Shown here one piece after another: positions 7,472 to 14,478 of a DNA stretch of 28,547 bases. Position numbers and translations under genes: made by a program. The notes beneath the pieces were generated by a model. That model was not told the DNA's origin, made no database searches, and worked only from the letters and a program-made list of their open reading frames with translations. Source of the DNA: JBDRGC01 sp043818215 (GTDB lineage Bacteria > Chloroflexota > Anaerolineae > Anaerolineales > UBA11858). Each line of letters opens with the position of its first letter. The first letter of the stretch is position 1. Location: NCBI GenBank assembly GCA_043818215.1, contig JBDRGC010000166.1:1-28547 (forward strand), read 5' to 3'.

Positions 7472-7600
7472 ATTGGTAGGTTGGTAGATTGGTAGGTTGG
7501 TAGATCGGTAGATTGGTAAAGCGGTAGATTGGTAATCGAGGCTTCAGTCCCTAATTTACCAATTCCCAATTTACCAATTCCCAATCTACCAATCCCCAAT
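7472..7600. repeat. ATTGGTAG octamer array with complementary arm
   Basis: Eight consecutive octamers (ATTGGTAG/GTTGGTAG and variants) run from 7472 to 7535, beginning on the base after the thiolase stop. The arm at 7551-7600 contains TTACCAATTCCCAAT units, largely complementary, so a long hairpin can form between the thiolase and DUF35 genes. The same octamer builds the element at 9726-9869. Confidence 0.88.
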
Positions 7601-7631
7601 ACACAAATCTACCTTTCCTAAGGAGATACAA

Positions 7632-8177
7632 ATGTCTAAATTACCATCTAAACGCCCCGAGACTCTCGGTGGTTATATCGTCCACAATATTCCATTTCCT
7701 GTCGAGACTGATCCGGAATCGCTGGCCTGGCTGAAAAAAATGGCCCCTATTCAGATCGAGCAGCCATACCAGATCACTTATCTGCACTCGTATGCTCAGG
7801 ACAGTCCCTGGTTTGCCGGGTTGACCAATAAACGCTTGCTCGCCAACCGCGATACAGAGACAGGCTACACTTACCCCACTCCCCGCGGCAATGATATGTA
7901 CACCGGTGCCGAAACCGAGTGGATCGATATCACCGACCGCAAGGCTAGTATCCACGCCTTCACGGTCTGCCATTTCGGTTCGGAGGAGTTCCTGCCCGAA
8001 ACCCCCTACGTGCTGATACAAGTAGAATTCGAGGGTGCCAATACCCTGCTGCTTGCCCGGTTGATGGGCGTTGATCCCATGGATGCAACGCTAGACTGGA
8101 TCGGCATGGAGATCAAACCCAATTTCCTGCGCAACAGCAAGCTCAAACCCACGGATGTGTATTTCGTACCGGCGTAG
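7632..8177 (+). CDS. DUF35/OB-fold partner of the thiolase, zinc-ribbon cysteines lost
   Basis: A 181-residue protein with a good AAGGAG site. The layout matches DUF35 acyl-CoA-associated proteins: N-terminal helical part, a rubredoxin-like ribbon, then an OB fold (about 98-150, IHAFTVCHFG to LLLARLMGVDP). In the family the ribbon reads C-x2-C-G...P-P-R-x2-C-x2-C-G. Here the register is kept but each cysteine is replaced: D74, T77, D88 and T91, with G78, P84-R85, G92 and W97 retained. DUF35 proteins usually bridge or stabilise thiolase-type enzymes and can help bind CoA. Adjacency to the Cys-less thiolase suggests an obligate pair that diverged together. Confidence 0.85.
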   Translation: MSKLPSKRPETLGGYIVHNIPFPVETDPESLAWLKKMAPIQIEQPYQITYLHSYAQDSPWFAGLTNKRLLANRDTETGYTYPTPRGNDMYTGAETEWIDITDRKASIHAFTVCHFGSEEFLPETPYVLIQVEFEGANTLLLARLMGVDPMDATLDWIGMEIKPNFLRNSKLKPTDVYFVPA

Positions 8178-8203
8178 AATCGTTTGCACGTTTTGGGTTG
8201 ACT

Positions 8204-8226
8204 AAAAACCCCCCGCGGGGTGCTTT
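8204..8226 (+). terminator. Short GC hairpin after the DUF35 gene
   Basis: AAAACCCC and GGGGTGCTTT flank a short GC loop about 30 bases after the stop. The stem is only about five strong pairs and the T-run is short, so this is a tentative terminator for the thiolase/DUF35 operon. Confidence 0.4.
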
Positions 8227-8236
8227 AATTGCCAGT

Positions 8237-8313
8237 GTTCAGTTTTCAGTGTTCAGTTTTCAGTGTTCAGTTTTCAGTGTTCAGTTTTCAGTGTTCAGTG
8301 TTCAGTGTTCAGT
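8237..8313. repeat. GTTCAGT/TTTCAGT heptamer tandem array
   Basis: Eleven head-to-tail heptamers alternate GTTCAGT and TTTCAGT, the last three all GTTCAGT. Unlike the neighbouring arrays there is no complementary arm. It lies in the 535-base convergent gap between the DUF35 gene and glpX; no gene is visible there. Confidence 0.9.
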
Positions 8314-8374
8314 CAATGTTATTAAGTTTATTGACTGACAATACTTTCTTGCTTCCTGATTAGGAGCGGAAATT

Positions 8375-8587
8375 GGACACGGATTTACCCTTCGGGCACG
8401 ATGTCGCGGATTTTTTCTGTGTAATTTACCAGATAGAGACTCGTTTTTTTAAAATGCGTTTTAATCCGTGTGAATCCGCAGCATCTGCGTGACACCTGCA
8501 CTCACCTGCACTCACCTGCACTCACCTGCAATTGCCGCAGGTGCAAGTGCGCAGTGCCTGCATAGGTATGCCGCAGGTACAAGTGTC
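8375..8587. repeat. Composite intergenic repeat region before the glpX end
   Basis: Three pieces. First, CACGGATTT near 8378 pairs with TTTTAATCCGTG near 8459-8470, using the same vocabulary (GACACGGATT, CTGTGT) as 15664-15768. Second, four decamers of CTCACCTGCA type run over 8491-8530. Third, 8535-8586, with CCGCAGGTGCAAGTGCGCAG and CTGCATAGGTATGCC, recurs in inverted orientation at 20219-20250. Short frames through this DNA are not credible genes. Confidence 0.7.
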
Positions 8588-8712
8588 CGCGTTCCATTTT
8601 ACGAACCGTCAATCCAAATGTACGGTAGAGAGAAAAAAAATAAAATCCGCGGTGATCCGCTGTATCCGTGTAATCCGCGTTTTATTTCAAAGGGGGCTGA
8701 ACTTACGAGGAT

Positions 8713-9696
8713 TCAGTACTCGATCTGGCTGATGGGATTCAGTTTTTTGAAATTGTGGCGGGCAATTATTTGGCGGACTGTGCCAGTCGCGCCGCGGATG
8801 ACCAGACTATCGGTGCGAGCACCGTGGCTGTAATACTGGATACCATCCATCAATGCGCCATCGGTGATTCCTGTGGCGGCGAAGAATACATCTTCCGAGG
8901 AGACCAAATCATCCATAGTGATTATTTTTTCGAAATTGTAGCCCATCTCCCGGCCGCGGGTTAGTTCGTCCTCGCTGCGGGCGTATAATTTCCCCTGAAT
9001 CTCGCCTCCCATCCCTCGTAGGGCACAGGCAGCCAGGACGCCTTCGGGGGTGCCGCCAACCCCCATCAACACGTCCACCCCCGCATCGGGCCAGCAGGTC
9101 ATCATGGCGCCGGCCACGTCTCCATCCGGGATCAGGCGGATTCTGGCGCCACAGGCACGGATGTCGTCGATCATTTCTGCATGGCGGGGACGGTCTAGAA
9201 CCACAACGGTCAGGTCGTTCACGTGCATATCTTTGACCCGCGCGACCCTTTGCAAATTCACGCTTACCGGGGCATCGATATCGATCATCCCAACGGCTTC
9301 CTGGCCAACGGCGATCTTGTGCATGTACATGAACGGGCCGGGATCGTACATCGTCCCGCGCGGGGCAATTGCGACGGTGGCAATGGAATTGACAAAGCCA
9401 TTGGCCAGAGGCCGGGTACCGTCGATGGGGTCAACAGCAATGTCTACAGATGGGGGATTGCCCGTGCCCATTTGTTCACCGTTGTAAAGCATGGGGGCTT
9501 CGTCTTTTTCGCCTTCGCCAATTACGACGATGGCATCCATCTCGATAGAATTCAATACAAGGCGCATGGCATCCACGGCGGCTTTATCTGCTGCTTCTTT
9601 TTGCCCACGGCCCATGAACCGCCCAGCGGCCAGGGCAGCAGCCTCGGTCACGCGTACTAACTCCAGGGCTAAGTTACGACTCGGTTTATCGCTCAT
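8713..9696 (-). CDS. glpX: Fructose-1,6-bisphosphatase class II
   Basis: Hydrolyses fructose-1,6-bisphosphate to fructose-6-phosphate in gluconeogenesis or carbon fixation. The 327-residue length is normal for GlpX. Metal and phosphate motifs of the lithium-sensitive phosphatase superfamily are clear: GEGEKDEAPML (60-70) and DPIDGT (89-94), then GVGGTPEGVLAACAL and a C-terminal TGITDGALMDG. AAGGAG lies upstream of ATG 9696. It is the last gene of the minus-strand run starting at rpsB but is separated from cdsA by an octamer-repeat hairpin, so it may be transcribed alone. Confidence 0.95.
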   Translation of the reverse strand: MSDKPSRNLALELVRVTEAAALAAGRFMGRGQKEAADKAAVDAMRLVLNSIEMDAIVVIGEGEKDEAPMLYNGEQMGTGNPPSVDIAVDPIDGTRPLANGFVNSIATVAIAPRGTMYDPGPFMYMHKIAVGQEAVGMIDIDAPVSVNLQRVARVKDMHVNDLTVVVLDRPRHAEMIDDIRACGARIRLIPDGDVAGAMMTCWPDAGVDVLMGVGGTPEGVLAACALRGMGGEIQGKLYARSEDELTRGREMGYNFEKIITMDDLVSSEDVFFAATGITDGALMDGIQYYSHGARTDSLVIRGATGTVRQIIARHNFKKLNPISQIEY

Positions 9697-9725
9697 TAGA
9701 TATGTGCTCCTTGGTGGTTTGGCAG

Positions 9726-9869
9726 GTTGATAGATTGGTAAATTGGTAGGTTGGTAGATTGGTCAGTTGGTAAGTTGGTAGGTTGGTAGGTTGGTAGGTT
9801 GGTAGATTTGTGAATTGGCGAATTGGCGAGTTGATTACCAACTTACCAATTTACCAATTTACCATTCCC
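9726..9869. repeat. GTTGGTAG/ATTGGTAG octamer array with complementary arm
   Basis: About fourteen octamers from 9726 to 9837 (GTTGGTAG, ATTGGTAA, ATTGGCGA variants) are followed by TTACCAATTTACCAATTTACC at 9843-9863, written here only as the TTACCAAT unit repeated. It is the same family as 7472-7600 and fills the glpX-cdsA gap. The arms are unequal, so the hairpin would be asymmetric. Confidence 0.88.
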
Positions 9870-9874
9870 TAATT

Positions 9875-10687
9875 TTAGAGAAAAAACCAGGTGATGACAT
9901 AGTACCCAATTACACCTCCCCACAACCAGGAATCGATGCGGTCGAATGCGCCACCATGCCCCGGGATCAGATTGCTAGAATCCTTGATGCCTACCTGCCG
10001 TTTGATCATGCTCTCGCCCAGATCGCCCAGGGGGGTGAGCACTGACAAGACAAGGCCTAGCACTGCTCCTTGCCAGGGGGTCATCACTCCAGGAGCTAGA
10101 CGATTCCAGGCGTAAGCCAGCAATGCCCCGCCCAACGCCCCGGTGACAATGCCGCCGATATAGCCTTCCCAAGTTTTCTTCGGGCTAAGGCGTGGGCTTA
10201 GTTGGTGGCGTCCAAACCGGCGACCGATGAAATAGGCTCCGGAATCGGCCAGCCAGACGGCAGGGAGGGCGAGTAGTATCCACCATAGCCCGTCAGGCAA
10301 ATCGCGCAGTGAGATCAGATATGCGCCCAACCAGCCGATGTACAGTGCACCGGACATAGTGATTGCAAAGTCTGTACCGGCTTGTTCATGCCCGCGTTCG
10401 TAAGCAATCAGATGGTACGACATGCTGATCAGGATCAACAAGCCGATGATCCAGTGGGCGCTCTCGAAACCATTTGCAGCCCGCCCCAGTGTGATTGCCA
10501 GAGTGCCGCTAACAAGTAAAACGCCGGCGGGTCGAAACCCGGCGGCGCGAAAGAGTTTTGCGTATTCCCAGGCAGCCAGCCCTAATATCAAGGCTATCAA
10601 TGCAACATAAGCCGGGCCGCCAAAATAGATGAGCGTTAAACCAATTGGCAATAGAACAATGACTACCAGTACGCGTTGAAGCAACAT
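9875..10687 (-). CDS. cdsA: Phosphatidate cytidylyltransferase (CDP-diglyceride synthase)
   Basis: Makes CDP-diacylglycerol from phosphatidic acid and CTP, the branch point of phospholipid synthesis. A 270-residue polytopic membrane protein starting with a hydrophobic helix (LLQRVLVVIVLLPIGLTLIY). The diagnostic C-terminal signature is present: SMIKRQVGIKDSSN then PGHGGAFDRIDS. It starts 12 bases after the uppS stop, the usual uppS-cdsA order. A dxr-rseP pair often follows in other bacteria; here glpX follows instead. Confidence 0.95.
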   Translation of the reverse strand: MLLQRVLVVIVLLPIGLTLIYFGGPAYVALIALILGLAAWEYAKLFRAAGFRPAGVLLVSGTLAITLGRAANGFESAHWIIGLLILISMSYHLIAYERGHEQAGTDFAITMSGALYIGWLGAYLISLRDLPDGLWWILLALPAVWLADSGAYFIGRRFGRHQLSPRLSPKKTWEGYIGGIVTGALGGALLAYAWNRLAPGVMTPWQGAVLGLVLSVLTPLGDLGESMIKRQVGIKDSSNLIPGHGGAFDRIDSWLWGGVIGYYVITWFFL

Positions 10688-10699
10688 AGTGTATGCCTT

Positions 10700-11434
10700 C
10701 TACTTCTTTGTTTTTGTCTCGACGTGTCCGTAGCGGCGGTCACGCTGGACGAATTCTTCGATCGCGGTGCGCAATTCTTCTTTTCCAAAATCCGGCCAGT
10801 AGGTGGGGGTAAAGTACCACTCCGCATAGGCTCCTTGCCAGATCAGGAAATTGCTGCCCCTTAACTCGCCCGAGGTGCGAATGATCAAATCCGGGTCTGG
10901 AACGCCAGCCGTAAACAGGTATTGGCTGACCAATTCGTCGGTGACATCTTCGGGTTCGACACCTGCCTCGATAATATGGCGAATTGCCCATACAATTTCA
11001 TCCCGCCCGCCATAGTTGAAGGCCACATTGAGCACCAATTGGGTGTTATCTTTTGTCAACTCGATAGCATCGAGCACTTTTTGCTTCAGCGATGGTTTGA
11101 GTTGATCTAAACGACCAATATGGCGCAATTGCACACCCTCTTTGTGGAGTTCTTTCAGTTCACGGTCGATCACATCTTCGAGGATGCGCATCAAGCCCCG
11201 CACTTCTTCGATTGGGCGGCCCCAGTTTTCCGTTGAAAAAGCGTACAGTGTCAAGTACTGTACTCCAAATTCGACACAGGCCTCGATCACGCGGCGCAGA
11301 TTTTCTGTACCCGCTCGATGACCGGCCAGACGCGGCAGCCTGCGCTCCAACGCCCAGCGTCCATTGCCATCCATGATGATGGCAATATGAGTGGGCTGCT
11401 CTTTTGGCAATGCGTCTTTATTATTTGATTTCAT
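10700..11434 (-). CDS. uppS: Isoprenyl (undecaprenyl-diphosphate) transferase
   Basis: A cis-prenyltransferase extending farnesyl-PP to the C55 carrier used in cell-wall and glycan export. Motifs: IIMDGNGRWA (Asp22 of the pyrophosphate site), LTLYAFSTENW, and RTSGELRGSNFLIWQ with AEWYFTPTYWPDF near the end. I use ATG 11434, giving 244 residues. A GTG five codons upstream at 11449 is possible, but the sequence before it lacks a ribosome site. It lies between frr and cdsA in the conserved order, separated from frr by a large palindrome. Confidence 0.95.
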   Translation of the reverse strand: MKSNNKDALPKEQPTHIAIIMDGNGRWALERRLPRLAGHRAGTENLRRVIEACVEFGVQYLTLYAFSTENWGRPIEEVRGLMRILEDVIDRELKELHKEGVQLRHIGRLDQLKPSLKQKVLDAIELTKDNTQLVLNVAFNYGGRDEIVWAIRHIIEAGVEPEDVTDELVSQYLFTAGVPDPDLIIRTSGELRGSNFLIWQGAYAEWYFTPTYWPDFGKEELRTAIEEFVQRDRRYGHVETKTKK

Positions 11435-11458
11435 TATTTCGCCTGACACCTGTTATGA

Positions 11459-11684
11459 GTCCACTGAAAAAAGGTTATTTCACCGCAGTACCCTTCGGGT
11501 ATGCTTCGCGAAGCACGCGGAGATCGCTGAGATTATTGAAAATCAGTTTAAGATTTCGGAAATTTGCTTAGATTCTGGAATGAATTCCTAAACTTGGTTT
11601 CAGGTTTTTCTCTGCGTTCTTCGCGAAGCATACCCGAAGGGGTACTGCGTTCTCCGCGGTAATAGAGTATTTTCAGTGCAGTCC
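11459..11684. repeat. Large palindromic element between frr and uppS
   Basis: The arm at 11484-11513 (CGCAGTACCCTTCGGGTATG and onward to CGCGAAG) is nearly perfectly complementary to 11619-11649, differing by a single indel over about 30 bases. Outer ends GTCCACTGAAAA (11459-11470) and TTTTCAGTGCAGTCC (11670-11684) are also inverted. Within each arm are smaller palindromes (CCCTTCGGG, CTTCGCGAAG). It fills the gap with no gene and resembles a non-coding mobile repeat. A related end, GGACTCCACCGAAAAAAG, occurs near 20044. Confidence 0.75.
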
Positions 11685-11686
11685 TA

Positions 11687-12244
11687 TTATACTTCCATGA
11701 CCTCTTTTTCTTTACGCTCGCTGACAGTGTTTGTAGCGTTTACGAATTCATCGGTGATTTTCTGCATCTCGTCCTCGCCTCGTTTCAGATCATCCTCGGA
11801 GATCAGCTTCTCGTTTTCGAACTCGCGCAAGTCTTTTATGGTATCTCGGCGCACATTGCGGATGGCAACTCGAGCTTCCTCCACCCGGTGTTTGACGATC
11901 CTCACCAAATCCCGGCGACGTTCTTCAGTCAGCGGAGGCAAATTCAAACGGATGGCTTTTCCATCACTGTTAGGCGTCACCCCCAAGTTGGACGATAAAA
12001 TAGCCCGTTCGATGTCACGCAATGTAGAGGGGTCATAAGGACGGATGAGCAGCGTGCGAGGTTCAGGAACGCCCACACTGGCCAATTGTTGAAGGGGAGT
12101 AGGGGAACCGTAATATTCCACCTGCATCTTTTCGACCAACGCCGGATTGGCGCGTCCGGTGCGGATACCTGCCAAGTCTTCTTCCAGAGACTGAATAGCG
12201 CCTTTCATTCGAGATCTGGCTTCTGTGTATATATCGTTAAGCAT
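11687..12244 (-). CDS. frr: Ribosome recycling factor
   Basis: Splits post-termination ribosomes together with EF-G. The 185 residues match RRF throughout: MKGAIQSLEEDLAGIRTGRA with NPALVEKMQVEYYGSPTPL, RPYDPSTLRDIERAILSSNL, and the C-terminal helix with the VRRDTIKDL segment. AGGAGG lies seven bases before ATG. It sits in the canonical rpsB-tsf-pyrH-frr order but is 665 bases from pyrH, an unusually large gap, so it may need its own promoter. Confidence 0.97.
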   Translation of the reverse strand: MLNDIYTEARSRMKGAIQSLEEDLAGIRTGRANPALVEKMQVEYYGSPTPLQQLASVGVPEPRTLLIRPYDPSTLRDIERAILSSNLGVTPNSDGKAIRLNLPPLTEERRRDLVRIVKHRVEEARVAIRNVRRDTIKDLREFENEKLISEDDLKRGEDEMQKITDEFVNATNTVSERKEKEVMEV

Positions 12245-12267
12245 TAATGCCTCCTAAATTATACCGG

Positions 12268-12810
12268 GTCTCTGGGATTTCGCGTGGAAGGAGACGTCTC
12301 ACCGTGCGAAATCCCAAAGAGCCAAAATACCGAAACAATACTTCCCCAAAGGCCGCATTATCTCCATATTGCAGGGGAACTGGGCAGCGGATTGCCTGCA
12401 GCGTAACGGATTAGCGGATAAGGGCCAGCGGACTGTTGCGGTGAGCAGATGGCCGTGGTTTGCGGAGACAAATCCGCTAATCCGTTACAGTCCACTGCCG
12501 ACTTCGGAAGTCTCCCCCACTTTTCGAGAAGATGCGGACAACCCTTATAGGATAACCGAAAATGCTAATACAGAAAAGGGGAGAAACGCGATCGCTTCTC
12601 CCCGGTTGGTTTTTAGTTGGGAATGCCCCCCGGCCCCCAATCCTGGGGGAGAACAGTGGCATTGTGTGAAAGCTGCCATGATGAACCCCCGGTCTCCAAT
12701 GCCAGGGGGGAATGAAATTGTAGATGGTGAATGATAAATTGTAAATGAAGTGCATACAGCGTAGCCAGCATTTACCATTAATAATTCACCATTTACCATT
12801 TACAATTCGG
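12268..12810. repeat. Repeat-rich gap between pyrH and frr
   Basis: No gene is visible in 12245-12909. It holds four stacked hairpin elements. (a) CTCTGGGATTTCGC near 12270 pairs with GCGAAATCCCAAAGAG near 12307-12322. (b) 12361-12488 is a palindrome with TAACGGATTAGCGGAT and its complement, a copy of the element at 28216. (c) 12620-12712 has CCCCCAATCCTGGGGG-type units, also seen at 22511-22604. (d) 12722-12806 has arms of ATGGTGAATGATAAATTGT and CATTTACCATTTACAATT type. Confidence 0.7.
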
Positions 12811-12909
12811 TTTTTTTGGTGAGTACGCATCCTTGGGGATGCAATGCACCACTAACATTTTGAGCAAATACGGAATGTCCCCCGGCCCGATGGCTGAATC
12901 GTCACTGTG

Positions 12910-13629
12910 CTAGCCAGATATCAATGTACCTACAGGCTCGCCATATAAAGCTCCTCGCAATGCGCCAGTCTCCCATAAATTCAACACCAAAATTGGCATG
13001 TGATTATCCATACACAGTGATATTGCCGTGCTGTCCATCACTGCCAGGCGCCGGTTCAGGGTTTCGATATATGTCAAATGATCGAAACGGATAGCATCGG
13101 GATTGACCATAGGATCGGAGTCGTAGACGCCATCGACTTTGGTGGCCTTGATTACCACGTCCGCACCGATTTCTGTGGCCCGAAGAGCTGCTGCCGTGTC
13201 GGTGGAAAAATAAGGGTTGCCTGTACCACCCCCGAAGATTACCACACGTCCCTTTTCCAGGTGGCGAATAGCCCGGCGGCGGATATACGGCTCGGCCACT
13301 GCGCGCATCTCTATCGCCGATTGCACTCGTGTCACAATCCCTGCTCGTTCCAGAGCATCCATCAAGGCCATGGCATTCATCACCGTTGCCAACATGCCCA
13401 TATAGTCTGCTGTGGCGCGATCCATACCCCGTTCCAGCCCCCGGCTGCCCCTCCATAGATTGCCGGCCCCAATCACAATGGAGAGTTGGATATCCAATTC
13501 AGCAATTTCACCGATGTGTTTAGCCACATCTTCAACCCGGAGAGGGTCGATCCCAAAGCCATCAAGTTCAGCGAGTGACTCGCCGCCCAACTTTAGCAAG
13601 ATACGCTTGTATTTTAGTTCCTTTTCCAT
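12910..13629 (-). CDS. pyrH: UMP kinase
   Basis: Phosphorylates UMP to UDP in pyrimidine synthesis; bacterial UMPK is a hexamer of the amino-acid-kinase fold. Motifs: ILLKLGGESLA at the N terminus, IGAGNLWRG, IFGGGTGNPYFSTDTAAALRA, and KATKVDGVYDSDP. I chose ATG 13629, giving 239 residues, because GAAGGGAT precedes it and the family starts here (MEKELKYKRILLKLGG). An in-frame upstream extension to 13743 is not homologous. An intrinsic terminator after tsf and about 210 bases of leader imply separate transcription from rpsB-tsf. Confidence 0.96.
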   Translation of the reverse strand: MEKELKYKRILLKLGGESLAELDGFGIDPLRVEDVAKHIGEIAELDIQLSIVIGAGNLWRGSRGLERGMDRATADYMGMLATVMNAMALMDALERAGIVTRVQSAIEMRAVAEPYIRRRAIRHLEKGRVVIFGGGTGNPYFSTDTAAALRATEIGADVVIKATKVDGVYDSDPMVNPDAIRFDHLTYIETLNRRLAVMDSTAISLCMDNHMPILVLNLWETGALRGALYGEPVGTLISG

Positions 13630-13839
13630 AATTATCCCTTCAGCATCCTCTCCATATCGATGGGTAAAAACGCAGTTGAGTAAAAGTCGGCAGGTTGCTT
13701 GTACCTCGTGACACTTGCACTGGAACGCATACCATCCTGGCACAGGACATCGTCCCCTGTGGGGAATGACAGTTTATTGGATCACGCGTCATGCTTCACT
13801 CGTCACGTTTCACGCCTCACTTTCGAAGATGATAATAAA

Positions 13840-13863
13840 AAGGCCAACCATCTGGTTGGCCTT
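13840..13863 (-). terminator. Intrinsic terminator of tsf
   Basis: A perfect ten-base-pair stem, AAGGCCAACC with GGTTGGCCTT and a four-base loop, begins eight bases after the tsf stop. On the minus strand it is followed by TTTTTATT. It is a textbook rho-independent terminator that ends the rpsB-tsf transcript before pyrH. Confidence 0.92.
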
Positions 13864-13870
13864 ACTTGTC

Positions 13871-14476
13871 TTACGCAACGCTTTTTTCACCAACTTCCCA
13901 GCGGACGAATCGCCGGATGATGATATTTTCGCCAATTGCAGCTATGGTTCCATGCAGGAGCTTCTCGATACTCAGGTCATCATCTCGGATATAGGTCTGC
14001 CGCATCAGGACGGTGTCGTCTTTGAATTTATTCACCCGTCCCTCAACAATACGATCCAAAATCTGTTCAGGCTTGCCCTCTTTGATAGCGCGGTTGCGGG
14101 CTATTTCTTTTTCGCGGCCCAATACTTCTTGCGGAACATCGTCTTCTTTCACCCACTGGGGGGATGCAGCCGCAATTTGTAAGGCAATTTCGTGAGTAAA
14201 TTTGCGGAACGCTTCAGAGCGAGCAACAAAGTCAGTCTCGCAGTTGACTTCTACCATGACACCTACGCGTCCGTTGCCGTGGTCGTACAATTCCAACATG
14301 CCCTCTGATGCCTCGCGGGTAGCGCGCTTGGCAGCCGTGGACAGGCCTTTCTCACGTAGATATTTCACCGCCTTGTCGAAATCTCCGTTGGCTTGCTCCA
14401 GAGCCTTACGGCAATCCAGAAAACCTACCCCGGTTGCCTGGCGAAGTTCTTTGATTTGTGTTGCTGTGATGGTCAT
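13871..14476 (-). CDS. tsf: Elongation factor Ts
   Basis: Nucleotide-exchange factor for EF-Tu. Motifs: ELRQATGVGFLDCRKALEQA (N-terminal domain), EGMLELYDHGNGRVGVMVEV, and NCETDFVAR, the EF-Tu contact core. At 201 residues it is the short form that lacks a second complete core subdomain, as in several non-proteobacterial lineages. The start lies two bases after the rpsB stop, with GAGG inside the rpsB end acting as ribosome site, so the two are translationally coupled. Confidence 0.96.
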   Translation of the reverse strand: MTITATQIKELRQATGVGFLDCRKALEQANGDFDKAVKYLREKGLSTAAKRATREASEGMLELYDHGNGRVGVMVEVNCETDFVARSEAFRKFTHEIALQIAAASPQWVKEDDVPQEVLGREKEIARNRAIKEGKPEQILDRIVEGRVNKFKDDTVLMRQTYIRDDDLSIEKLLHGTIAAIGENIIIRRFVRWEVGEKSVA

Positions 14477-14478
14477 TT

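Noticed and set aside
8237..8313. Regular repeats that could suggest a CRISPR array
   Set aside because: Units are 7 bases, contiguous, with no spacers; no cas genes in the window.
8489..8833. Plus-strand frames between the DUF35 gene and glpX
   Set aside because: They run through tandem and dispersed repeats; the segment QVQVRSACIG appears again in a frame at 20219-20262 only because the repeat DNA is shared.
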